Shown here: one piece after another, positions 40,701-50,640 of the stretch | How positions within the stretch are numbered: the first letter of the stretch is position 1 | Layout: each line of letters opens with the position of its first letter | Assembly (NCBI GenBank): GCA_028751875.1 | Contig: CM054158.1 | Coordinates: forward strand, 9,320,302-9,384,301 | DNA length: 64,000 nt | Reading direction: 5' to 3' | Origin: Rapana venosa | Lineage: Eukaryota; Mollusca; Gastropoda; Neogastropoda; Muricidae | Notes under the pieces: model-generated | What the model was told of the DNA's origin: nothing | What the model saw: the letters and a program-made list of their open reading frames with translations, nothing else | Database searches by the model: none | Program-made: the position numbers and the translations under genes

Positions 40701-43700
40701 CACTGCACACAATGGCTACTCTCTGAAAAGCGGAACAGGTTTTAACGGTGCAAAGGGTGTCTGCATGCGTTCACCACTCGGACCTGTGTTAATCTCATCC
40801 AGGGACTTTTGGGGAATAGAAGTCCCGGCACTGTGTTAACTCAGGTATAAATTCTTTTGTTGATGTTTTTTTGAGGTTGTGTTGTTGTGTGTGAGAGAGA
40901 GAGAACCATATGCTGTCAACATGACTGTGACTTGAGGACTGACTAATTCAGGAGGGAATAATGTGAAGCTGTAGGGAGACGTGGCTGTCTAAAAATGGTG
41001 CTGCAGTGTGTGTGTTCAGGTGCGTGAGTGTCCTTACAGGTAAGGTGTGCTGGAAACTGCACCGGGGCGCTTTGATGCACGGTGACAATCAGCAACGGTG
41101 CACGGTAAAGTGTGGTTTGGGGTTTTTTTTTGCTGCTTATATTTCATTTGTGTTACTTTTTTCTTACTGAAAGTTTTCTGTGTCCATGTCTAAAGTTTGG
41201 GAAGAAGTACCATCTTTAAGAACCGTATGCTGCGACAGGGAACTTGCTCACCTTGCAGGAACACCCAATTTCAGGCAAAAACATGACAGACGTAAGCTGT
41301 ACAGTGCCACAGACTGACACCTACTTTCCACACAAAATATGTCAGGTAGTGAAGGATAGACATTATGTGTATTTGATATGGAAATACAGCAACCTGGTTT
41401 TATCACAGTTCTTGATTGACCCCTGGGCAACGGTAAAATGAGGCATATGCCATTCAATTCCACTTTTAAGCACTATTGTCTTTAGTGATGATTGACATCT
41501 CTGCTAGGAGGCTTGATCGCATAGCTTATGTATGTGCGCCCTGGGCTAGCTGGCCTTTGAGAACATCTCCAAGCTGACTGTCCTTATCCTCTTTAAACGC
41601 CCAGTGCAAGTTGCACTGATATGCCGGGAGATAAATTCTTAGTAACATTTGCAGTTCATATCCCTGACTGTATCAAAAAGTATTGTCGAAAAATTCGGAT
41701 AGCGTAACCAATGCACATATATACCGTAATTGCTTCGAGGCTGCCAAATGTTAGCATGGGTATTTCACTGGGAAAAATGATTTAAATGTAAAAAATACAC
41801 AAAATCAATTCTTTCTCACCATGTTCGAATTCGAGTGCCCCCCATCATCATAACCGAACAAAAATCCAGGCCATTAAAGTATCATTGTTTGTTTTTAATG
41901 GGACTAACTTCTGATCATACAGTATCGTTTTTCATCACTGTAGTGTAAATCTAAAGTTTTATTTGCCACTGAATATGGTGTGTAAAGTTATTGATGCCTT
42001 CAACAAGAATGTAGCCATTTTGAACAAGAATGCAACAGTCATGCATAAAAACACAAAATTCGGGTTAAAAACGATCGTTTTTGCCACGGTTTTTTGCAGC
42101 TGGATATGCAACAACAGGTGGTGATCTCCACTAAATTTGTGAGTTCTTTCTGAACTGTATCAAGGAAGTAGGCTGTGTCGACACCCGGAAATTTTCCGGT
42201 TGTAGGCGTAAGATGTGCACATTAAGCCCAGAAATTCCGGGGTGGAGCAGTCTAGTGGTTATGATTGGCAGAAGAGGTGGGGATACGTGGAAGGATCTTC
42301 ACTTCAAATTATGTGCCCAATTGTCGAAAGGAGATGTCTCTGCTGTTTTGGAAGGTCATCAGGCAGAAACGAGAAACATCAGGGTAGTGTGGAAAGTGGC
42401 AGATGTTATATATGTACATTCGTTGTGAATGGAAATACTGCAGGTATGTGGAGAGGTAGATGTTATACATGTGTTATTGGAAATGCTGGCAGATTATATG
42501 ATGTACATGTATGTGAGTGGAAATGCTGGCAGACATGAATGCATGTATATGTTTTGGACATGGAAATGCTGGCAGACATGTATATGATATGTATCATCGT
42601 GGTGATGTGGAAATGCTGGCAGACATGTATATGATATGTATCATCGTGGTGATGTGGAAATGCTGGCAGACATGTATATGATATGTATCATCGTTGTGAT
42701 GTGGAAATGCTGGCAGACATGTATATGATATGTATCATCGTGGTGATGTGGAAATGCTGGCAGACATGTATATGATATGTATCATCGTTGTGATGTGGAA
42801 ATGCTGGCAGACATGTATATGATATGTATCATCGTGGTGATGTGGAAATGCTGGCAGACATGTATATGATATGTATCATCGTGGTGATGTGGAAATGCTG
42901 GCAGACATGTATATGATATGTATCATCGTGGTGATGTGGAAATGCTGGCAGACATGTATATGTATTTCATCGTGTTGTGATGTGGAAATGCTGGCAGACA
43001 TGTATATGATATGTATCATCGTGGTGATGTGGAAATGCTGGCAGACATGTATATGATATGTATCATCGTTGTGATGTGGAAATGCTGGCAGACATGTATA
43101 TGATATGTATCATCGTGGTGATGTGGAAATGCTGGCAGACATGTATATGCTATGTATCATCGTGGTGATGTGGAAATGCTGGCAGACATGTATATGATAT
43201 GTATCATCGTGGTGATGTGGAAATGCTGGCAGACATGTATATGATATGTATCATCGTGGTGATGTGGAAATGCTGGCAGACATGTATATGATATGTATCA
43301 TCGTGGTGATGTGGAAATGCTGGCAGACATGTATATGTAGTATCATCGTGGTGATGTGGAAATGCTGGCAGACATGTATATGATATGTATCATCGTGGTG
43401 ATGTGGAAATGCTGGCAGACATGTATATGCTATGTATCATCGTGGTGATGTGGAAATGCTGGCAGACATGTATATGATATGTATCATCGTTGTGATGTGG
43501 AAATGCTGGCAGACATGTATATGATATGTATCATCGTGGTGATGTGGAAATGCTGGCAGACATGTATATGATATGTATCATCGTGGTGATGTGGAAATGC
43601 TGGCAGACATGTATATGCTATGTATCATCGTGGTGATGTGGAAATGCTGGCAGACATGTATATGATATGTATCATCGTGGTGATGTGGAAATGCTGGCAG

Positions 43701-46700
43701 ACATGTATATGATATGTATCATCGTGGTGATGTGGAAATGCTGGCAGACATGTATATGATATGTATCATCGTGGTGATGTGGAAATGCTGGCAGACATGT
43801 ATATGCTATGTATCATCGTGGTGATGTGGAAATGCTGGCAGACATGTATATGCTATGTATCATCGTGGTGATGTGGAAATGCTGGCAGACATGTATATGC
43901 TATGTATCATCGTGGTGATGTGGAAATGCTGGCAGACATGTATATGATATGTATCATCGTGGTGATGTGGAAATGCTGGCAGACATGTATATGCTATGTA
44001 TCATCGTGGTGATGTGGAAATGCTGGCAGACATGTATATGATATGTATCATCGTGGTGATGTGGAAATGCTGGCAGACATGTATATGATATGTATCATCG
44101 TGGTGATGTGGAAATGCTGGCAGACATGTATATGCTATGTATCATCGTGTGATGTGGAAATGCTGGCAGACATGTATATGATATGTATCATCGTGGTGAT
44201 TGGAAATGCTGGCAGACATGTATATGATATGTATCATCGTGTGATGTGGAAATGCTGGCAGACATGTATATGATATGTATCATCGTGGTGATGTGGAAAT
44301 GCTGGCAGACATGTATATGATATGTATCATCGTGTGATGTGGAAATGCTGGCAGACATGTATATGATATGTATCATCGTTGTGATGTGGAAATGCTGGCA
44401 GACATGTATATGCTATGTATCATCGTGGTGATGTGGAAATGCTGGCAGACATGTATATGATATGTATCATCGTGGTGATGTGGAAATGCTGGCAGACATG
44501 TATATGATATGTATCATCGTGGTGATGTGGAAATGCTGGCAGACATGTATATGCTATGTATCATCGTTGTGATGTGGAAATGCTGGCAGACATGTATATG
44601 ATATGTATCATCGTGGTGATGTGGAAATGCTGGCAGACATGTATATGATATGTATCATCGTGGTGATGTGGAAATGCTGGCAGACATGTATATGATATGT
44701 ATCATCGTGGTGATGTGGAAATGCTGGCAGACATGTATATGATATGTATCATCGTTGTGATGTGGAAATGCTGGCAGACATGTATATGATATGTATCATC
44801 GTGGTGATGTGGAAATGCTGGCAGACATGTATATGATAAGTATCATCGTTGTGATGTGGAAATGCTGGCAGACATGTATATGATATGTATCATCGTGGTG
44901 ATGTGGAAATGCTGGCAGACATGTATATGATAAGTATCATCGTTGTGATGTGGAAATGCTGGCAGACATGTATATGATATGTATCATCGTTGTGATGTGG
45001 AAATGCTGGCAGACATGTATATGATATGTATCATCGTGGTGATGTGGAAATGCTGGCAGACATGTATATGATAGTATCACGTGTGATGTGGAAAGCTGCG
45101 ACATGTATATGATTGTATCATCGTTGTGTGGAAATGCTGGGAGACACTTATGGATGTATCATCGTGGTGATGGCAAATTTCTGGCAAGTCTGTATATGTT
45201 GTTCATCGTTGTGATTGGAAATCTATATATACAACACTTCGTTATGTGCCAACTCAGACTGAAATTGATACTCTGTTTGGATGTTCAGCATTTAATGTAC
45301 TTGATTATAGTATAGAAAAAATTTTGTAAGGGTTTTTGTTTGTCTCTCTTGTTGTTGGAGGATATTGTGTTGTGTCATTGTTATTTTCAAAAGGAGAAGT
45401 TCAAGTTGTAGTCTAGAGGAAGGTGATGCATGTTCACATGTCTGGGCTGTAGTTGTGTTGTGTGGGGTTTAGGGTTTCCTTGTGAATAATGAGGCCACTA
45501 TGGTTGACGGTTTCAGCATGCAAAGTTAAGATTGAACTGAAAGAAGCCTGATGCAGTAGTCATTACGCCGTTGTGTGAGTTAGTGTGAAGCCCCTGCCTT
45601 TCAGTGCAAATTATCAAGATCGAGCCAGTGACACGCTGTTGAGTTTGATTCAATGTTGACTCTGAGCTTATCTTTGTTTTGAATCTTTGTTTTAAAAATG
45701 AAAATGGTTTTGTTGGGGAAAAAACAAACGGTGTTGAAAGGTCTTCAGATCCTAAAGCAGATCCTTGCTGTGAAGGAAAAGGAAAGTTGACATCTCAAAA
45801 GAAGCAGTTCCTCCCCCTCCTCCCTGTGGTTCAGTGTGCTACACTTACTTCAAACCTACAAGTCACCACTGTTTACCTCCACGCTAACGTAGATTTTTTT
45901 TGGGGGGTTGGGGGTGTAATCTTTTTTCTGAATGTGGCTGGTATGGCAAATGGCTGGTAAAACAACGTGGATAGTAGTTGTTAATGTTACTGTTGTCTTT
46001 GCCCCTGTGCATGGCCTGATGGGCTCTGGCTGAAGGTAGACAGCTGTAGTGATGTGGGGGTGTGATCACGCCATGGAGCAGAATTCTAAGTGCTTTCTGA
46101 TCACGCCATGGAGCAGAATTCTAAGTGCTTTCTGATCATGCCATGGAGCAGAATTCTAAGTGCTTTCTGATCACGCCATGGAGCAGAATTCTAAGTGCTT
46201 TCTGATCATGCCATGGAGCAGAATTCTAAGTTTTAGGGAGTTGACTTATCAGGGGATCATGTACTGCTATGCTGTCTTTGATATAAAAGTCTTATTTTTT
46301 TGCTTTATTCAATCATTTATTTGTTGTTATTGGGATTTAGAAAAACGTTTTTCTTTTTAGACATAAAATCCAGCTTTGACAAATTTATAAAAAGTACATG
46401 ATTGGCACATCTGCAGATAACAGAATTTGTGATAAAATACATGTCTAGATGGTTTTCGCTTTTTATGTTGGTTTTATTTAATCTTTATCATGGAAGAATG
46501 CCAGAACAGGGTTATGAAGTACTTTTTGATGTTTGATGCTTCAGATATTAATTTATGTGAGTTTGTCATTTCTTTCTTTAATGTTTGTCATTTCATTCTG
46601 TAATGTTGTTTGTCATTTCTTTCTGTAATGTTGTTTGTCATTTCATTCTGTAATGTTTGTCATTTCATTCTGTAATGTTGTTTGTCATTTCATTCTGTAA

Positions 46701-48044
46701 TGCTTGTCATTTCATTCTGTAATGCTGTCTGTCATTTCATTCTGTAATGCTGTTTGTCATTTCATACTGTAATGTTGTTTGTCATTTCATTCTGTAATGT
46801 TTGCCATTTCATTCTGTAATGTTTGCCATTTCATTCTGTAATGCTGTTTGTCATTTCATTTTGTAATGCTGTTTGTCATTTCATTCTGTAATGCTGTTTG
46901 TCATTTCATTCTGTAATGCTGTTTGTCATTTCATTCTGTAATGTTTGTCATTCCATACTGTAATGTTTTGTCATTTCGTTCTGTAATGTTTGTCATTTCA
47001 TTCTGTAATGCTGTTTGTCATTTCATTCTGTAATGTTTGTCATTTCATGCTGTAATGCTGTTTGTCATTTCATTCTGTAATAATGCTGTCTGTCATATCA
47101 TTCTGTAATGTTTGTCATTTCATTCTGTTATGTTGTTTGCCATTTCATTTTGTAATGCTGTTTGTCATTTCATTCTGTAATGCTGTTTGTCATTTCATAC
47201 TGTAATGCTGTTTGTCATATCATACTGTAGTGCTGTTTGTCATATCATTCTGTAATGTTGTTTGTCATACCATTCTGTAATGCTGTTTGTCATTTCATTC
47301 TGTGATGCTGTTAATCATTTCACACTGTAATGCTGTTTGTCATTTCATACTGTAATGCTGTTTGTCATTTCATACTGTAATGCTGTTTGTCATTTCGTTC
47401 TGTAATGTTTGTCATTTCATCGTGTAATGCTGTTTGTCATTTCATGCTGTAATGTTGTTTTTCATGTCATACTGTAATGTTGGTCATTTCATTCTGTAAT
47501 GCTGTTTTTCATGTCATACTGTAATGTTGTTTGTCATTTCATTCTGTAATGCTGTTTGTCATTTCATATTGTAATGTTGTTTGTAATTTCATACTGTAAT
47601 GTTTGTCATTTCATACTGTAATGCTGTTTGTCATTTCATTCTCTAATGTCATTTCATTTTGTAATGTTTGTCATGTGATTCTGTAATGTTTTGTCATTTC
47701 ATTCTGTAATGTTTGTCATGTCATTTAGTAATGTTGATTGTCGTGTCATTCTGTAATGTTGATTGTAATATCATTCAGTAATGTTGATTGTAATGCCATT
47801 CTGTCATGTTGATTGTCATGTCATTCTGTAATGTTGATTGTCATGTCATTCAGTAATGTTGATTGTAATGCCATTCTGTCATGTTGATTGTCATGTCATT
47901 CTGATCGTCATGTCATTCTGATTGTCATGTCATTCAGCAGTGCTGTTTTCTCCACAGCTGACGGGGCATATGGAAGAAATGCTGAGCTCTGCGTTCAACA
48001 AGTTCGACATGTGGCAGGCCCGAAGAATGGCCCGCAAGACTTGA
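29614..48044 (+). CDS. GTF2H1: GTF2H1, TFIIH core subunit p62 (central part missing)
   Basis: p62 is a structural subunit of TFIIH, the nuclear complex for RNA polymerase II promoter opening and nucleotide-excision repair. It contacts XPD and other partners. Nine exons with GT/AG junctions and matching phases are visible: 29614-29767, 31339-31540, 33643-33739, 34627-34689, 36229-36322, 36984-37133, 38095-38174, 38659-38949 and 47958-48044. Together they give 405 residues against about 548 in human. The N-terminal PH-like domain spans residues 1 to about 105, BSD1 lies near 119-150, and BSD2 near 218-240 with [17 protein letters not shown] Ser-rich linker follows [10 protein letters not shown], and the C-terminal helix has HMEEML and MWQARR. 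Exon 8 ends and the last exon starts in phase 0. The roughly 150-residue region between them in other animals is not found in the 9 kb of array-filled DNA, except for one damaged candidate near 40.3 kb. Confidence 0.9.
29822..29900. repeat. (CA)n microsatellite
   Basis: CA repeats with CACACT interruptions in GTF2H1 intron 1. Confidence 0.9.
30235..30440. repeat. Short tandem repeat with cagctcagta motif
   Basis: Four imperfect copies of 'gattcacagctcagtacatt' plus 'agttttatctt', in GTF2H1 intron 1. Confidence 0.6.
30690..31035. repeat. ~27-bp minisatellite in GTF2H1 intron 1
   Basis: About 12 copies of 'gacttataaatcaggctttc' plus 'tttcagt', with variants including 'acttataataaaatcaggct'. 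Ends about 300 bp before exon 2. Confidence 0.85.
31339..31540 (+). CDS. GTF2H1: GTF2H1 exon 2
   Basis: Acceptor gtgtttcag, donor gtgagt. It encodes [26 protein letters not shown], then [18 protein letters not shown] and ends ELEVKNR across the junction. This completes the PH-like domain. Confidence 0.93.
31685..32690. repeat. 1-kb TA/CA alternating minisatellite, GTF2H1 intron 2
   Basis: Units of variable length (about 32-57 bp) built from 'gtatacatgcacacacacat', 'aagtatacatgcacacatgt', 'atacatagtatac' and 'aaag'. Almost every step alternates purine and pyrimidine. Long minus-strand frames (for example 31672-32832) only translate the repeat. Confidence 0.95.
32688..32800 (+). mobile_element. 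SINE 3' fragment, copy 6
   Basis: 'gatgggaacagatgacagaa', 'ggggactggatgtaaaaaag' and 'gtgcttattccattatcctc' match the 3' end of the tRNA-derived SINE. The tail is 'aaaagaataaaataaac'. It separates two CA/TA arrays. Confidence 0.7.
32810..33055. repeat. 32-bp minisatellite, GTF2H1 intron 2
   Basis: About seven copies of 'gtgcacacacacataagtat' plus 'acatgcacacag', related in composition to the 31.7-32.7 kb array. A (TC)n run follows at about 33133-33170. Confidence 0.9.
33210..33440 (-). mobile_element. LINE 3' tail plus SINE copy 7
   Basis: 'aataatgtatggaatttata' and 'tagcgctaaatcttgtaaag' are the reversed CR1-like LINE tail. 'attttgtcatctgttcccac' and 'aacaggatttaacatgtgcg' follow, from the reversed SINE body. 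The same junction occurs at 6939-7075, suggesting a shared composite tail. A (CA)n/caattg tract follows at 33466-33560. Confidence 0.65.
33643..33739 (+). CDS. GTF2H1: GTF2H1 exon 3 (BSD1)
   Basis: Acceptor tgtgcag. Encodes [20 protein letters not shown] and [12 protein letters not shown], the first BSD domain. The donor is the weak CAT|gtctgt, chosen because it gives phase 0 to match exon 4. The exon's 3' end is part of a tandem duplication. Confidence 0.88.
33712..34051. repeat. Tandem duplication of GTF2H1 exon 3 end and donor
   Basis: Four copies starting 'tgaggagttctgggc': 33712-33805 (94 bp, in exon 3), 33806-33869 (64 bp, internal deletion removing the donor), 33870-33963 (94 bp) and 33964 to about 34051 (diverged). 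Copies 3 and 4 keep 'tctcatgtctgtatag', the donor sequence, so decoy donors follow the real one. Confidence 0.9.
34052..34626. other. GTF2H1 intron 3 remainder
   Basis: AT-rich intron sequence, no feature recognised. Confidence 0.5.
34627..34689 (+). CDS. GTF2H1: GTF2H1 exon 4
   Basis: 63 nt, phase 0 to 0, acceptor ttgtgcag and donor gtgagt. Encodes [18 protein letters not shown], matching the linker after BSD1 in which NHKQDVG-AAFL is conserved in vertebrates. Confidence 0.88.
34727..34782. repeat. (TA)n microsatellite
   Basis: About 27 TA dinucleotides. A short second run at 34818-34833 follows a duplicated 'cagttttatgtgatttcact'. Confidence 0.95.
34870..35210. repeat. Diverged ~75-85-bp tandem repeat
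   Basis: About four copies containing 'gattgtttttgatgtgttct', 'acataaggaactaggaaatg' and 'ctgtataatgaagaaat', in GTF2H1 intron 4. Confidence 0.7.
35318..35645 (+). mobile_element. tRNA-derived SINE, copy 8 (well preserved)
   Basis: The tRNA-like head has a good box B 'gggttcgaatctcg' at about 35362. The body has 'agactataaaccgaggtctc', 'catgcagaacgtcttgtgca', 'cctgttccgcttttcggaag' and 'gtactggatataaaaaagca'. The tail is 'aaaataaaagaataaag'. It is the cleanest reference copy for the family in this window. Intron 4 of GTF2H1 to 36228 otherwise shows nothing. Confidence 0.85.
36229..36322 (+). CDS. GTF2H1: GTF2H1 exon 5
   Basis: Acceptor ttgatcag, donor gtaagt. Encodes [20 protein letters not shown] and [11 protein letters not shown], a highly conserved p62 block. 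Confidence 0.93.
36735..36875. repeat. (CA)n-rich tract
   Basis: CACACA with TACACA interruptions in GTF2H1 intron 5. 36323-36734 otherwise shows no feature. Confidence 0.85.
36984..37133 (+). CDS. GTF2H1: GTF2H1 exon 6 (BSD2)
   Basis: Acceptor gcttgcag, donor gtgagg. Encodes [20 protein letters not shown], then [12 protein letters not shown] and [15 protein letters not shown]. This is the second BSD domain, nearly identical in pattern to vertebrate p62. Confidence 0.93.
37134..38094. other. GTF2H1 intron 6
   Basis: No repeat array or element is recognised. It is one of the few clean introns. Confidence 0.5.
38095..38174 (+). CDS. GTF2H1: GTF2H1 exon 7
   Basis: Acceptor tttaccag, donor gtaagg. 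Encodes [20 protein letters not shown] and KDTAAEE, matching the NPLLDL segment of p62. Confidence 0.9.
38659..38949 (+). CDS. GTF2H1: GTF2H1 exon 8
   Basis: Acceptor ctggcag, donor gtaagg, 97 codons, phase 0 to 0. Contains [19 protein letters not shown] (conserved) followed by a low-complexity Ser-rich and charged linker ending EPLHKK. The human protein continues with a KRAKLQE-type segment that should be in the next exon. Confidence 0.9.
39430..40200. repeat. ~38-bp minisatellite, GTF2H1 intron 8
   Basis: About 20 copies of 'gtgtgacaggccagactgtg' plus 'gaagatgtgttgatgtgt', with shorter variants lacking the TG run. The last few copies (from about 40060) lose scattered bases. Frames of 270-330 residues across it are repeat translations. 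Confidence 0.9.
40205..40453 (+). pseudogene. GTF2H1: Candidate damaged GTF2H1 exon (YLHGPTP region)
   Basis: A GC-rich, coding-like stretch starts after 'tgtgcag'. In one frame it reads [15 protein letters not shown] at about 40344-40390. This resembles the conserved p62 block in which RYLHGPTP is followed within a few residues by YTT or YAT and DI. The frame then loses the match by what looks like a one-base slip. The segment lies exactly where the missing exon is expected and inside a zone where a neighbouring SINE also lacks many bases. No clean donor can be assigned. A chance resemblance is possible. Confidence 0.35.
40640..40855 (-). mobile_element. tRNA-derived SINE, copy 9 (many missing bases)
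   Basis: Follows the SINE body ('aaaagcggaacaggttttaa', 'gcatgcgtt', 'acttttgggg') but lacks single bases at many positions compared with the copies at 4.5, 11.3 and 35.3 kb. Confidence 0.7.
40856..42440. other. GTF2H1 intron 8 sequence, no feature seen
   Basis: No exon, array or element is recognised. I looked specifically for the missing p62 C-terminal exons here and found none. Confidence 0.4.
42440..45200. repeat. 47-bp minisatellite, about 54 copies
   Basis: The unit is 'atatgatatgtatcatcgtg', 'gtgatgtggaaatgctggca' and 'gacatgt'. The period of 47 is confirmed between 42601 and 42648. Two variant positions recur: cgtGgtg/cgtTgtg and tatgAtatg/tatgCtatg. Copies before 42560 and after 45070 are degraded. 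From about 44140 several units read 'cgtgtgatg', missing a G. It is the largest array in the window. Confidence 0.97.
45201..46069. other. GTF2H1 intron 8 sequence, no feature seen
   Basis: No exon or element is recognised. There is a T/G-rich run near 45895-45920. Confidence 0.4.
46070..46232. repeat. 35-bp tandem repeat, about 4.5 copies
   Basis: The unit is 'ctgatcacgccatggagcag' plus 'aattctaagtgcttt', almost perfect. Confidence 0.9.
46560..47940. repeat. 25-bp minisatellite up to the last GTF2H1 intron end
   Basis: More than 50 copies of 'tgtaatgctgtttgtcattt' plus 'cattc', with a 22-bp variant ('tgtaatgtttgtcatttcat' form). From about 47720 a 'gattgtcatgtcattctgta' variant dominates. 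The array stops about 17 bases before the acceptor of the last exon. Confidence 0.93.
47958..48044 (+). CDS. GTF2H1: GTF2H1 last exon
   Basis: Acceptor ttctccacag, phase 0. Encodes [20 protein letters not shown] and ARRMARKT, then TGA at 48042-48044. This matches the extreme C-terminal helix of p62 (HIEEML...WQSRR in human). Confidence 0.93.
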   Translation: MTGHMEEMLSSAFNKFDMWQARRMARKT

Positions 48045-48071
48045 TGGAGTGACTGCAGCCAGCGCTCGCTC

Positions 48072-48335
48072 TTGCTTCATGGCTGATGAGCAGTGTGTTG
48101 TCATCACCAAGGGGAGGTCTGTGCTCTGCTCATGGCTGATGAGCAGTGTGTTGTCATCACCAAGGGGAGGTCTGTGCTCTGCTCATGGCTGATGAGCAGT
48201 GTGTTGTCATCACAAAGGGGAGGTCTGTGCTCTGCTCATGGCTGATGAGCAGTGTGTTGTCTGTGCTCTGCTCATGGCTGATGAGCAGTGTGTTGTCATC
48301 ACCAAGGGGAGGTCTGTGCTCTGCTCATGGCTGGC
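48072..48335. repeat. 51-bp minisatellite at start of GTF2H1 3' UTR
   Basis: About five units of 'gctcatggctgatgagcagt', 'gtgttgtcatcaccaagggg' and 'aggtctgtgct', one shortened. It starts some 27 bases after the stop codon, so it should be transcribed as 3' UTR. Confidence 0.9.
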
Positions 48336-48829
48336 AGAGTGGCTGGCTTCTCCACTGTGCCTGGGGCTCATGGTTTGGGGGCTTCTCCAGCAAAAAGATA
48401 ACCCTCCGAGTCAATCCTGCATTGGTGCTATGGTGGTTTGGACAGATGTGCATAATAAGATAGTTTGAAAATGAGGGGGAGAAAGGCTGTACAGACGTGA
48501 CGTGTGGAATGACAGAATGGCATTGCGACACGCCAGAGAATGGCATTGCAACACACCAGAGAATGGCATAGCAACATGCCCGAAGTTGCCTGCCCCTGAA
48601 ACAGACAGTGCTGGTGCTGGGTCATGGAAAGCTGTGTCAACTGAAGGGACAGTATTGAAACCATAGTCATTGGCAGGAAAGACAAAAGTAAGGGTAGGAC
48701 AGTATTGAAAGTGCATAGACTGAGGCTGTGAGGACATGGCATGAAAGTGTCAGGGTGAGGACCAGGTATGAGAGAGCATAGATTGGTGGAATGGACACAA
48801 GTGCAGTGGAGACTGTAGTGTGAGACATG

Positions 48830-49715
48830 ATGACATGGCAGTGAAGAGAACTGTGTGTGGGTGAGTGACAGGCATTGAGAGAGCTTAGATGTGGTGATGG
48901 ACCAAAGGGCAAGTGAGAGAGCGTTGTGTGAAATGTGACATGGGCAGTGAAAGAAGCTAGTGAGTGTGTGAGTGACCATGCAGTGAGAGAGCTGTGAGCT
49001 TTATTAAGACATGGCAGTGAAGAAAGTGTGTGTGTAGTGACCAAGGGCAGTATTGAGAGCTGTGTGATGGTGATGTGACCATGGGCAGTGGAGAGCTGTG
49101 TGTGTGATTGACCTATAGGCAGAGAACTGGTGTGGGACCATGCAGTGAGAGAGCTGTGTGGGGATGTCATGGGCATGAGAGAGCTAGTGTTGTGAGTGAC
49201 CTGCACGACAAGCTGTGGTGTGCATCCTGCATAAGAGCGATGTGGTGATGTGACAGGAGTGAGAGACTGTGGTATGGCAGTGGCCATGCTGAGAGAGCTG
49301 AGTGGTGTGGTGATGTGACCATGGGCAGTGAGAGAGCTGTGAGTGTGGATGTGGACCATGGGCAGTGAGAGAGCTGAGGGTGTGGTGATGTGACCATGGG
49401 CAGTGAGAGAGCTGTGAGTGTGGTGATGTGACCATGGGCAGTGAGAGAGCTGTAGTGTGTGGTGATGTGACCATGGGCAGTGAGAGAGCTGTGAGTGTGG
49501 TGATGTGACCATGGGCAGTGAGAGAGCTGTGAGTGTGGTGATGTGACCATGGGCAGTGAGAGAGCTGTGAGTGTGGTGATGTGACCATGGGCAGTGAGAG
49601 AGCTGGTGTGTGGTGATGTGACCATGGCAGTGAGAGAGCTGTGATGTGTGGTGATGTGACCATGGGCAGTGAGAGAGCTGTGTGTGGTGATGTGACCATG
49701 GCAGTGAGAGAGCTG
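48830..49715. repeat. 38-bp minisatellite
   Basis: The unit is 'gtgaccatgggcagtgagag' plus 'agctgtgagtgtggtgat'. The first 500 bases are badly degraded, mostly by missing bases, and the copies from about 49370 are regular. Minus-strand frames across it, up to 447 residues, are repeat translations. Confidence 0.9.
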
Positions 49716-49925
49716 TGTGTGTGGCAGTGTGACCATGAAGAGCTGTGAGTGTGGCAGTGTGACCATGAAGAGCTGTGAGTGTGGCAGTGTGACCATGAAG
49801 AGCTGTGAGTGTGGCAGTGTGACCATGAAGAGCTGTGTGTGTGGCAGTGTGACCATGAAGAGCTGTGTGTGTGGCAGTGTGACCATGAAGAGCTGTGTGT
49901 GTGGCAGTGTGACCATGAAGATGGG
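49716..49925. repeat. 30-bp minisatellite derived from the 38-bp unit
   Basis: About seven copies of 'gtgaccatgaagagctgtga' plus 'gtgtggcagt'. The unit looks like the neighbouring 38-bp unit with 'gggcagtgag' lost. It is a multiple of three and so stays open in frame. Confidence 0.9.
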
Positions 49926-50349
49926 GCCTGCATGTGGGGTGAAGAAGACAACCTGGGATGGGTGTGGGCCCTTGTGTAGTGACAGACACACTTCGTGTTC
50001 TGTTCCCCATCAGGATGGGATGTTCTTGGTTAGCGTTATGTGTAGCTCTTTCCCAGGGAACTGCTGCTTCTGATGTGCCAGTTTCCTCACGCTTGTATGT
50101 TAAGTAAAAGTGTACATGTGGATCATTTTCCTAGAGATTGAGGTCCATGAATCTCAAAGGGAAGCAGTGTGGTGTTGCTAGAGAAGGACCGACCATTGAC
50201 CGCTTTTCCTTGGTTGCATTACCATGTTGCTGTCGTCGCTAGTCGGGTCAGTAATTCTGCAAAAAAAGGGGGGGGGGAGGGCGCTATCATATTGAATTTT
50301 TTTTTTACTCTGTTCATGTTGTTGATTTTGCCACCATCAGTGTTGCATC

Positions 50350-50640
50350 CAAGATACACTATCCTAGCAAGAATTCATACCAAAGACATGCTAAAGACGC
50401 ACACAGTGAAACACTATTCCAGTAAGAATTCATATCAAAGACATGCTAAAGACGCACACAGTGATACACTATTCCAGTAAGAATTCATATCAAAGACATG
50501 CTAAAGACGCACACAGTGATACACTATTCCAGTAAGAATTCATATCAAAGACATGCTAAAGACGCACACAGTGATACACTATTCCAGTAAGAATTCATAT
50601 CAAAGACATACTAAAGACGCACACAGTACACTCCAGACAC
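50350..50640. repeat. 55-bp tandem repeat, about five copies
   Basis: The unit is 'agaattcatatcaaagacat', 'gctaaagacgcacacagtga' and 'tacactattccagta'. It is nearly perfect. Confidence 0.92.

Noticed and set aside
41033..41048. Micro-exon between 'ttcag' and 'gtaagg' for GTF2H1
   Set aside because: Only about 20 nt with no match to p62; the splice-like ends are probably chance.
48667..50010. Minus-strand frame of 447 residues and overlapping frames
   Set aside because: They are repeat translations of the 38-bp and 30-bp arrays.
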